Assembly (NCBI GenBank): GCA_964506935.1
Contig: CAZDOD010000194.1
Coordinates: forward strand, 1-5,189
Origin: CAZDOD01 sp964506935
GTDB taxonomy: Bacteria > Desulfobacterota > Zymogenia > Zymogenales > Zymogenaceae
Direction of reading: 5' to 3'
DNA: 5,189 nucleotides
Positions 1 to 5,189 of the stretch are shown here, one piece after another. The notes under the pieces were generated by a model, which was not told the origin of the DNA, made no database searches, and saw nothing but the letters and a program-made list of their open reading frames with translations. Position 1 is the first letter of the stretch, and the number at the start of each line of letters is the position of its first letter. The translations under genes and the position numbers were made by a program.

Positions 1-1062
1 AAAGTGGTGGGCAGGTTCTTGAACCAGTTGCGATCCGTTTCCGAGCGGATGTATATGGTGGATCGGGACTACAATCTTAAATTCGTAAACAGAAATATCT
101 CCGAGGAAATCAAGCTCGATTACAGGGATATCTTAAACAAAAAGTGCTACTCATTTTTCAACATCAAAGAAGAGCCATGCACCGGATGCCCGATAGGCCT
201 CGTTTTAGGGGACCAACTCAGATATACCGGTAAGGTCTGCGTTGGGTACGACGATGGGGACACATATTTTGATGTCGCTGTCTATCCGATATCCTCTGGC
301 GATGATGAAAAAGACTATCTCGTCCTGAGCCGTGACATAACCGAGGAGAGGAGGATGAAGGATCACCTCATCCAGAGCGATCATCTCATCTCTTTGGGGC
401 AGCTTTCGGCAATGTTCGCCCACGAGATAAACAATCCCCTCGCCGCCATCCTCGGATATTCTCAGGTGCTGCTCAAAGACATCGATCCGAACGGGGACGA
501 ATATGAGGATCTGAAGATCATAAATGAGCAGGCCGCAAAATGTAAACTCATCATAGATGATCTCTTGGAATTTGCCAGGGCGGGTGTTAATGTAAAGGAC
601 TTCTTCTCTCTTAACGAGGCATTAAATGGGACTATCCCCCTGATTAGAAATGAGCTGGAAAGTAAGGGGATAAAACTTGAGACCAAATTTCAGAAAGACT
701 TGCCCCCGTTCTATGGAGATCGGATAAGGATGACCCAGGTGTTTCTCAACATACTGAACAACGCTATCTATGCGGTCGACATGGGTGGGAAGATTGCCGT
801 TGAGACATCATGGGTGGAGAGTAACGGCAAGCTCATGGTATCGTTTGTCGACGACGGTCCGGGGATAAATGATGAGGATAGGATAAAGGTCTTCGATCCC
901 TTCTTCACCACAAAACCCACCGGAATAGGTACGGGACTTGGGCTTTCTGTGAGCTACGGCATCGTAATGGAACATGGTGGTGAGATACTGGTCGAGAGTG
1001 CAATTGGAAAGGGATCGAAATTTACGATCGTTCTACATTCTGCCGAAGATAAAACCAAATAA
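1..1062 (+). CDS. pilS: PilS-like PAS sensor histidine kinase (5'-partial)
   Basis: Sensor kinase that autophosphorylates on His and should pass the phosphate to the response regulator encoded 3 bp downstream. The frame is open to the window edge, so the true start and any N-terminal membrane part (PilS proteins usually have several membrane helices) are not visible. A GTG at 4 is possible but has no visible ribosome site. Numbering from the first codon: PAS domain about 8-115, with Cys49 and a P-C-T-G-C-P cluster (Cys60, Cys63); HisKA H-box at His141 (HEINNP); N-box with Asn250/253/254; G1 box DDGPG 284-288; F-box DPFFTTK from 299; G2 box GTGLGLS from 310. All catalytic boxes are present, so the kinase looks active. 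No membrane helix occurs in the visible part, which is cytosolic. The histidine kinase call is near certain. The PilS name rests on position beside a PilR-like regulator and prepilin genes. Confidence 0.88.
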   Translation, partial: KVVGRFLNQLRSVSERMYMVDRDYNLKFVNRNISEEIKLDYRDILNKKCYSFFNIKEEPCTGCPIGLVLGDQLRYTGKVCVGYDDGDTYFDVAVYPISSGDDEKDYLVLSRDITEERRMKDHLIQSDHLISLGQLSAMFAHEINNPLAAILGYSQVLLKDIDPNGDEYEDLKIINEQAAKCKLIIDDLLEFARAGVNVKDFFSLNEALNGTIPLIRNELESKGIKLETKFQKDLPPFYGDRIRMTQVFLNILNNAIYAVDMGGKIAVETSWVESNGKLMVSFVDDGPGINDEDRIKVFDPFFTTKPTGIGTGLGLSVSYGIVMEHGGEILVESAIGKGSKFTIVLHSAEDKTK

Positions 1063-1065
1063 GAG

Positions 1066-2463
1066 ATGATTAATACTATGGAAGAGACAATTTTAGTCGT
1101 TGACGATGAAGAGAGTGTTTTGAACCTCCTAAAGCGCATCCTAAACAGGAATGGATATAATAATGTCATTTTGGCGAATTCAGCGGAGGGGGCCCTGGAT
1201 GTTTTGGGAAGGGAGGACGTCTCGGTCGTCCTCACCGATGTCAAAATGCCCGGCATGGACGGAATATCTCTTTTAGATAGGATAAAGGAGATAAATGATT
1301 CGATAATAGTGATAATTGTCACGGCCTTCGGAAGCATCGACCAGGCCGTCGAATGTATGAAGAAGGGGGCACATGACTTTATTACCAAGCCCTTCAGCTC
1401 CGACATCATCATCCTTTCGATCGAAAAGGCGCTGAAAGACCGCAGGCTCAACAGGGAAGTCCGAGATCTCAGGATAAGTGTCTCGAAGCAGGCCGATTTT
1501 ATGGATTTCATAGGCGTTTCGGAGCCGATGCAGGAGATTTATAATAAGATAAAAACGGTGGCCTCCACGGATGCCTCTGTCTTTATTACGGGAGAGAGCG
1601 GCACCGGAAAAGAGCTGGCAGCGAAGGCGGTCCACAATTTGAGCACCAGGCGTGATAAATCCCTCGTGTCCGTGAGCTGTCCCAATATCCCCGTCCAGAT
1701 GCTGGAGAGCGAGCTCTTCGGCCACGTAAAAGGCGCCTTTACGGACGCATACAAGGATAAGAAGGGACTCTTTGAGAAGGCCGATCTTGGGACGATTTTC
1801 CTAGATGAAATCGGGGATATCACTCCTGATGTCCAGATAAAGTTGTTACGGGTCCTTCAGGAGGGGGAGATCTTCCCCCTAGGGAGCGAGAAGGTAAAGA
1901 TACTAGATGTCAGGGTAATTACATCGACCAACAGGAACCTCCATGATAGGGTAAAGGAGGGGGATTTTCGTGAGGATCTATTCTACAGGATAAACGTGAT
2001 CAATATCCATATGCCCCCTCTGAGGGAGCGAAAGAGCGATATACGGAGACTCTCCGTCTATTTCGCGAATGAGTATGCCGCAAAGGTTTCAAAGTCGATA
2101 AATGGGTTGAGCGATGCCGCTCTAAGATATCTCGAGGGGAGGAGATGGAACGGCAACGTCAGGGAGCTGAAAAACGCCATCTATCAGGGCGTTGTCTTCT
2201 CGAAAGGTGAATATTTGGATATAGGTGACTTAAAAACGGGTGAGGATAATCCCGTGTCGGAAAAGATAGAGACCGTAGATACGACCGGGGATTCTCTCAA
2301 GGAATCCCGTGAAAATCTCCTTAAGGAATTTGAGATGGACTTCATAAAAAAGGCCCTTTTGAGCTCGGGCGGCAATATCTCGAAGGCGGCCGCAGAATGC
2401 GGGTTGTCGAGGCAGTCCTTCCAGTATCTAATGAAAAAATATGGAGTTAAGATAGAAAAATAG
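1066..2463 (+). CDS. pilR: PilR-like sigma54-dependent response regulator (NtrC family)
   Basis: Bacterial enhancer-binding protein: a phosphorylated receiver releases an AAA+ ATPase that remodels sigma54 RNA polymerase. Numbering from ATG 1066 (465 aa, a normal NtrC-family length): receiver about 8-120 with acidic Asp13/Asp14, phospho-acceptor Asp58 (LTDVKMPG), Thr86 and Lys108; AAA+ about 150-385 with Walker A GESGTGKE 176-183, Walker B FLDE 245-248 and an arginine-finger region FREDLFYR 301-308; Fis-type helix-turn-helix about 437-457. The sigma54-contact loop reads GAFTDA (223-228) rather than GAFTGA. A second ATG at 1078 starts MEETILVVDDEE, closer to the usual family N-terminus, and has AAGAG 12 bp upstream; it may be the real start. 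The gene lies 3 bp after the kinase, so the two are probably one operon. The likely target is the sigma54 promoter at 2690-2705 in front of the pilin genes. The family is certain; PilR orthology is inferred from context. Confidence 0.93.
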   Translation: MINTMEETILVVDDEESVLNLLKRILNRNGYNNVILANSAEGALDVLGREDVSVVLTDVKMPGMDGISLLDRIKEINDSIIVIIVTAFGSIDQAVECMKKGAHDFITKPFSSDIIILSIEKALKDRRLNREVRDLRISVSKQADFMDFIGVSEPMQEIYNKIKTVASTDASVFITGESGTGKELAAKAVHNLSTRRDKSLVSVSCPNIPVQMLESELFGHVKGAFTDAYKDKKGLFEKADLGTIFLDEIGDITPDVQIKLLRVLQEGEIFPLGSEKVKILDVRVITSTNRNLHDRVKEGDFREDLFYRINVINIHMPPLRERKSDIRRLSVYFANEYAAKVSKSINGLSDAALRYLEGRRWNGNVRELKNAIYQGVVFSKGEYLDIGDLKTGEDNPVSEKIETVDTTGDSLKESRENLLKEFEMDFIKKALLSSGGNISKAAAECGLSRQSFQYLMKKYGVKIEK

Positions 2464-2488
2464 AAGACGTTCCTGTTGTCCCATTTAA

Positions 2489-2507
2489 GTGCAATACAAA
2501 CTTGCAC
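2489..2507. promoter_or_regulatory. Dyad GTGCAA-N7-TTGCAC, candidate enhancer site for the response regulator
   Basis: A perfect 6-bp inverted repeat with a 7-bp spacer, 26 bp after the regulator's stop codon. Its centre is about 218 bp upstream of the transcription start predicted from the sigma54 promoter, a workable distance for an enhancer-binding protein acting through DNA looping. The half-site resembles the TGCAC cores of NtrC-type sites. Part of the left half (TAAGTGC, 2486-2492) recurs at 2549-2555. As an RNA hairpin followed by AATTTTT (2517-2523) it could instead act as a weak terminator, but the stem is short and the T-run starts about 10 bases after it. Confidence 0.35.
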
Positions 2508-2548
2508 CCTGCCAATAATTTTTGCTACAAATCCATTCTACCCTTTCA

Positions 2549-2555
2549 TAAGTGC
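2549..2555 (+). repeat. Second TAAGTGC half-site
   Basis: TAAGTGC occurs at 2486-2492 and again here, exactly 63 bp apart, or about six turns of B-DNA, so both copies lie on the same helix face. Paired, helically phased sites are common for enhancer-binding proteins. This copy lacks the inverted partner (it is followed by TTGTAATC), and a 7-base match can arise by chance, so the call is tentative. Confidence 0.2.
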
Positions 2556-2617
2556 TTGTAATCATTGGATTATTAGTGAAAAAGCTAATTTATTCGCAAC
2601 CACGAAATTATATAATA

Positions 2618-2637
2618 ACGTTTTTTTAGAAAAACGT
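2618..2637. repeat. Inverted repeat ACGTTTTT-TTAG-AAAAACGT
   Basis: A perfect 8-bp stem with a 4-base loop, built mostly from an A/T tract. It lies 50-70 bp upstream of the -24 element. It lacks the GC-rich stem and trailing T-run of an intrinsic terminator. It could be a protein-binding dyad or simply a bent A-tract in an AT-rich region; nothing in the sequence decides between these. Confidence 0.45.
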
Positions 2638-2651
2638 GATTTTCCTATTAA

Positions 2652-2664
2652 TTTCAATAAGTTA
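2652..2664 (+). promoter_or_regulatory. IHF-like site (one mismatch)
   Basis: The bases TTTCAATAAGTTA match the IHF consensus WATCAANNNNTTR at every defined position except one (T for A at the second). The site falls about 52-64 bp upstream of the predicted start of transcription, between the candidate enhancer dyad and the sigma54 promoter, where IHF often bends DNA in sigma54 systems. AT-rich DNA gives such matches easily, so this is weak support. Confidence 0.25.
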
Positions 2665-2689
2665 AAGATAAGTAATTTAACAAATTATA

Positions 2690-2705
2690 TGGCAAGATAT
2701 TTGCA
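2690..2705 (+). promoter_or_regulatory. Sigma54 (-24/-12) promoter of the minor-pilin operon
   Basis: TGGCAA-GATAT-TTGCA matches the sigma54 consensus TGGCAC-N5-TTGCA at 10 of 11 defined positions. The GG (2691-2692) and GC (2703-2704) sit at the exact required spacing. Transcription should start near 2716, leaving a leader of about 29 bases to the ATG at 2745. It lies directly after a gene for a sigma54 activator and before prepilin genes, the arrangement expected for PilR control. No good sigma70 -35/-10 pair with 16-18 bp spacing was seen nearby. Confidence 0.85.
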
Positions 2706-2711
2706 TATCTT
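2694..2711. repeat. Palindrome AAGATAT-TTGC-ATATCTT overlapping the -12 element
   Basis: A perfect 7-bp inverted repeat whose 4-base centre is the TTGC of the -12 element. It could be a binding site for a repressor that blocks sigma54 polymerase, or may help the DNA melt, but it may equally be chance in AT-rich sequence. Confidence 0.4.
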
Positions 2712-2732
2712 ATAAATAGGTAACAGGAAGAT

Positions 2733-2738
2733 AAGGAG
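2733..2738 (+). promoter_or_regulatory. Ribosome binding site AAGGAG
   Basis: AAGGAG ends 6 bases before the ATG at 2745. This favours 2745 over the in-frame TTG at 2739, which directly abuts the motif, and over the ATG at 2754. Confidence 0.8.
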
Positions 2739-2744
2739 TTGGAA

Positions 2745-3263
2745 ATGGGAGAGATGATTTATAAGAGAAAGAAAGGTGTAAATAGAGGGGAAAGAGGCTT
2801 TACCCTCATCGAGCTTTTGGTGGTTGTATCTATTATCGCGGTAGCATCGGCGATCGCCGTCCCGAGTTTCGTGAGCTGGGGCTCGAAATTCCGGCTCAGG
2901 TCCACCGCAGATGAAATTGCGAAAAATATGCTCCTTGCGAGAATGAAGGCGATCTCAACCAACAGGGATGTAGAGATCAAGTTCTATGAGGCCGAAAAAA
3001 AATACGAGGTGATCCATGAAGGGAAGACCGAGGTTTTCGAGCTACCGAAAGACGTAAATTTTGGAGAGCTTGACGAAGATGAGGGCACACATCTCCCCGT
3101 AGATAAGGTAACGTTCAAGCCCGCAGGCCATGCCGAGATAGTCTTTAATAAAAGCACTTTTAATGTAAAGCTCTACAGCACCGCCGAGAAACTCACCGAT
3201 AAAAAGAGGAAGGTCACGGTCAAGGCGGTGACGGGGATTGTAAAGGTCACAAGGGGGTGGTGA
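2745..3263 (+). CDS. fimT: FimT/FimU-like minor prepilin (GspH family)
   Basis: Minor pilin or pseudopilin of the type IV pilus, predicted to insert in the inner membrane, be cleaved and methylated by the prepilin peptidase PilD, and join the tip-priming complex. The 172-aa product has a basic leader (KRKKGVNRGERG), cleavage after Gly18, mature Phe19 and the essential Glu23 (GFTLIE). A hydrophobic helix follows at about 24-43. The segment after it (LRSTADEIAKNMLLARMKA) and the C-terminal beta-rich part, ending in V-T-G-I-V-K-V, fit the GspH/FimT family, which is usually 150-200 aa. It is the first gene after the sigma54 promoter and its stop is 1 bp from the next start. The leader is longer than the usual 6-10 residues; a start at ATG 2754 would shorten it by three. 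FimT and FimU cannot be told apart here. Confidence 0.88.
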   Translation: MGEMIYKRKKGVNRGERGFTLIELLVVVSIIAVASAIAVPSFVSWGSKFRLRSTADEIAKNMLLARMKAISTNRDVEIKFYEAEKKYEVIHEGKTEVFELPKDVNFGELDEDEGTHLPVDKVTFKPAGHAEIVFNKSTFNVKLYSTAEKLTDKKRKVTVKAVTGIVKVTRGW

Positions 3264-3264
3264 G

Positions 3265-3672
3265 ATGTTAATGAGGATTAGACGATCACTTAAAATCCTT
3301 CAGAGAGAAGGGGGTTTTTCGATTCTCGAGAATGTCATCTCGGTGGCCATATTCTCGGTGGGAATACTCTCGATCTCGATGCTGTTCACCCAGACGATGA
3401 CTTACACCCATTTCAGCGAGAAGTTCGCCGTGGCAAATAACCTCGCAAAGGCGGAGCTCGAGAGTATGTGGAATACCCCATATTCCAACGTGGTCTCGGG
3501 ATCGACCATAAAGACGGTAGACAACGTAGATTTCACCCTGACGTGGACGGTACAGGATAACCAGCCCATAAATGGTGTCAAATATATAGTGATGAGAGTC
3601 GACTGGAAAGATTTGAGCAGCATGAAAAAAGGGCGACGGATTGAAATAGAAACGATTTTATCGAGATTCTAG
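3265..3672 (+). CDS. pilV: PilV-like minor prepilin
   Basis: A 135-aa type IV prepilin: basic leader to Gly17, then F-S-I-L-E with Phe18 as the mature N-terminus and Glu22 as the +5 residue needed for methylation and assembly, and a hydrophobic helix at about 24-43. The following segment (FAVANNLAKAELESMWNTPY) is typical of the PilV family, where an A-x-x-L-A-x-x-x-x-E-x-M/L pattern comes right after the helix. The C-terminal beta part is short and ends in a basic K-K-G-R-R-I-E-I-E strand. It begins 1 bp after the fimT stop with AAGGGGG (3251-3257) 7 bases upstream, so it is translationally linked; ATG 3271 is an alternative start. Expected role: a minor pilin bridging FimU and PilW in the tip complex. 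There are no cysteines, so no disulfide in its D-region. Confidence 0.82.
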   Translation: MLMRIRRSLKILQREGGFSILENVISVAIFSVGILSISMLFTQTMTYTHFSEKFAVANNLAKAELESMWNTPYSNVVSGSTIKTVDNVDFTLTWTVQDNQPINGVKYIVMRVDWKDLSSMKKGRRIEIETILSRF

Positions 3673-3688
3673 GGAAAAAAGAGATTAA

Positions 3689-5189
3689 ATGATGAGATGG
3701 CTAAAGAGTAAAAAGGGTTTTACACTCATAGAAATAATGGTGGCGCTTTTAATCGCAGCTATTGTCCTTGCGGCGGTTTACGAGGTGTTTCTCTCCGACT
3801 ACCGTGCATTCATATCCCATAATCTACTTCTAGATACACATCAGAAGGAGAAGATGGCACTCGAGTTTATGAGCCGGGAGATCCAACTCATAGGTTTCGA
3901 TGCGGAGACCAGCCCCATTACCGCCGACGTCATAAAGGCAAGGTCGGACTATATCCAGTTTGAGGAATATGACGTAAATGACAACAGGAGGATCAAGATC
4001 CTATACGAATTCAGGCCGTCTGAGGAAAGGATCATAAGGCGCCTTAATCTATATGATACGTCCTGCGCCGATCCCAATTTCGAAAACTGCTGGATTCCGG
4101 GGACCGACGAAGAATTCATCGACAATGTGGTTTCATTTACATTCACCTATTATAAAGAAGATCACGTGGAAATCGTCCCGGTTTATGATCCAGTCGCCGA
4201 TGAAACCAAGATTTCCGTCGCCGATGTCCCCGATATCAGACAGATAGACGTCGAACTGGTGGTAAAAACGGATAGCAAGGATCCCATTAGGAAGAAATTC
4301 CTCACGAGAAAGATCAAGACCAGCATCTATGTGAGGAACTTGGGTATAGGTACGAACCTTTTGGACACTACTCCACCGAACCCTCCCATCAACGTAACGG
4401 TGGCAGACCCCAATGTCTGCGGGGAGCTGGTTGTCTCTTGGAACGCCAACACCGAGGCCGATCTTTCCGGATATGTTATCTACTTCGGCCTTGAGGACAG
4501 GGATACATTTCCATACCCCTCAAAGATCGTAATAAGCAATCCAGATACAACAACCTACACCCTCACGGGGCTTGACAGCGCACCCTCCGACGATCCCGCA
4601 TCCTTGATGTACTATATTGCGATGTCCGCATTCGACCGATCCATGAACATGAGCGATTATTCGGTGGAGGTAAGCGGTGACGGCTCTATAGACAACGACA
4701 CAATCCCCAATCCGGACAAGCCCTCTCCTCCTGAAAACTTTATCGGGGAGGAGGTAGCCGGTGAAGGGGAGGTCAAACTCACCTGGTACCCCTCGGCCGA
4801 TACAGACGTTGTGGGGTACAGGATATACAGGAGCACCGAACCCTTCAATACCTATCCGATTGTTGCACCCTATAATCCCTCAAATCTTAACGGAACGGTA
4901 ATGGTGGCGTCTGAGAATGTACTCATAAGTACCCCGAACGTCCTAACAAAGGGTGACACCGAATTTATAGATACGGGTCTTATCGGCTGCAAGAAATATT
5001 ACTATGCCATAGCCGCCGTAAACTGCGATGTGACACTAATCTCGGATGATGCGGGTGACGATGACTCCATAAAATATACTCAATCGGACTATCGCTTTAC
5101 AAACGGTGATGGTATCAGCGGGCTCGATACCGATGTTCCCACAGGCTCGGACACCACACCCGGAGACGTAACCGCCATTGATGATGACC
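3689..5189 (+). CDS. pilW: PilW-like minor prepilin fused to fibronectin type III domains (3'-partial)
   Basis: The reading frame is open from ATG 3689 to the window end (500 codons, no stop). Short leader MMRWLKSKKG, cleavage after Gly10, mature Phe11 and Glu15 (GFTLIE), hydrophobic helix about 16-33, then a PilW-like region to about 225 with an Asp/Asn-rich turn (DVNDN) before a beta strand and a Cys126/Cys134 pair that could form a disulfide. After DTTPP (226-230) come FN3 domains: one at about 229-330 (Trp251, GYVIY 261-265, YYIAMSAFD 308-316) and one at about 345-450 (Trp366, GYRIY 376-380, KYYYAIAAVN). An Asp/Thr-rich linker leads to DTTPGDVT (488-495), probably the start of a third. 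PilW proteins are usually about 200-350 aa, so this is an enlarged, probably surface-exposed version. It starts 16 bp after pilV; ATG 3692 is equally possible, with only a weak GAG upstream. The prepilin and FN3 calls are firm; the PilW name rests on order and general pattern. Confidence 0.85.
   Translation, partial: MMRWLKSKKGFTLIEIMVALLIAAIVLAAVYEVFLSDYRAFISHNLLLDTHQKEKMALEFMSREIQLIGFDAETSPITADVIKARSDYIQFEEYDVNDNRRIKILYEFRPSEERIIRRLNLYDTSCADPNFENCWIPGTDEEFIDNVVSFTFTYYKEDHVEIVPVYDPVADETKISVADVPDIRQIDVELVVKTDSKDPIRKKFLTRKIKTSIYVRNLGIGTNLLDTTPPNPPINVTVADPNVCGELVVSWNANTEADLSGYVIYFGLEDRDTFPYPSKIVISNPDTTTYTLTGLDSAPSDDPASLMYYIAMSAFDRSMNMSDYSVEVSGDGSIDNDTIPNPDKPSPPENFIGEEVAGEGEVKLTWYPSADTDVVGYRIYRSTEPFNTYPIVAPYNPSNLNGTVMVASENVLISTPNVLTKGDTEFIDTGLIGCKKYYYAIAAVNCDVTLISDDAGDDDSIKYTQSDYRFTNGDGISGLDTDVPTGSDTTPGDVTAIDDD

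Larger units (their letters stand above)
2464..2744 (+). other. AT-rich intergenic control region between pilR-like and fimT-like genes
   Basis: This stretch has no convincing gene. By hand count 2521-2700 holds 45 G/C in 180 bases (25%), while two sampled coding lines (1681-1740 and 3061-3120) give 58% and 50%. It contains a dyad GTGCAA-N7-TTGCAC, a second TAAGTGC half-site, an AT hairpin, an IHF-like motif, a sigma54 promoter and the ribosome site of the next gene. A strong terminator after the regulator gene is not evident, so some read-through from the kinase/regulator operon into the pilin genes is possible. A 79-codon frame (2476-2715) lies here, but its composition and lack of a ribosome site make it unlikely to be a gene. 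Confidence 0.75.

Noticed and set aside
954..1511. Long minus-strand open frame (185 codons) across the kinase/regulator junction
   Set aside because: Serine-rich low-complexity translation, antisense to two well-supported genes with intact catalytic motifs; a shadow frame.
1273..1725. Minus-strand open frame of 150 codons inside the regulator gene
   Set aside because: Antisense to the receiver and AAA+ coding sequence; the translation shows no domain or plausible start signal.
2489..2523. Intrinsic terminator after the regulator gene
   Set aside because: The stem is only 6 bp with 50% GC and the T-run starts about 10 bases after it, so it does not meet the usual form; kept only as a candidate regulatory dyad.
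2476..2715. 79-codon + strand open frame in the intergenic region
   Set aside because: It lies in 25% GC DNA, has no ribosome binding site, no recognisable protein pattern, and overlaps the sigma54 promoter.
2677..2716. Sigma70-type promoter from TTAACA (2677-2682) and TATAAA (2711-2716)
   Set aside because: The spacing is 28 bp rather than 16-18; the sigma54 elements fit far better.
4053..4247. 64-codon + strand frame inside the PilW-like gene
   Set aside because: The overlapping frame from 3689 is open for 500 codons and encodes prepilin and FN3 features; this frame is Pro/Ser-rich with no support.

Overview
The window reads as a regulator and minor-pilin segment of a type IV pilus (T4P) locus, all on the + strand. 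In order it carries a PilS-like histidine kinase (5' end outside the window), a PilR-like sigma54-dependent response regulator, an AT-rich intergenic region with a near-consensus sigma54 (-24/-12) promoter, and three prepilin genes in a row: FimT/FimU (GspH-type), PilV-like and PilW-like. The last runs off the 3' edge without a stop. The order pilS-pilR-fimT/fimU-pilV-pilW matches the arrangement I know from the Pseudomonas aeruginosa pilus cluster, which supports the individual calls.

Layout: 1-1062 kinase; 1066-2463 response regulator (3-bp gap, so probably co-transcribed); 2464-2744 non-coding control region, with a 180-bp core of about 25% GC by hand count against roughly 50-58% in two sampled coding lines; 2745-3263, 3265-3672 and 3689-5189 prepilins, separated by 1 and 16 bp and so one operon. 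The likely logic is that the kinase phosphorylates the regulator, and the regulator binds upstream sites and activates sigma54 polymerase at the promoter at 2690-2705. That produces minor pilins, which are cleaved after Gly by the prepilin peptidase and help initiate or cap the pilus.

The most distinctive element is the PilW-like protein. After an ordinary minor-pilin N-terminal part it continues into at least two fibronectin type III (FN3) domains, with a probable third starting at the window edge, which suggests a surface-exposed adhesive or spacer extension. Other points of note are a cysteine-cluster PAS domain in the kinase, a GAFTDA variant of the GAFTGA loop in the regulator, and dyad repeats upstream of the promoter.

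The organism is a Gram-negative bacterium with sigma54 and T4P. Frequent ATA (Ile) and AGG (Arg) codons, the Cys-rich PAS and the gene style suggest a Desulfobacterota/deltaproteobacteria-like lineage. That placement is inference only. I saw no rRNA, tRNA, CRISPR array or mobile element.
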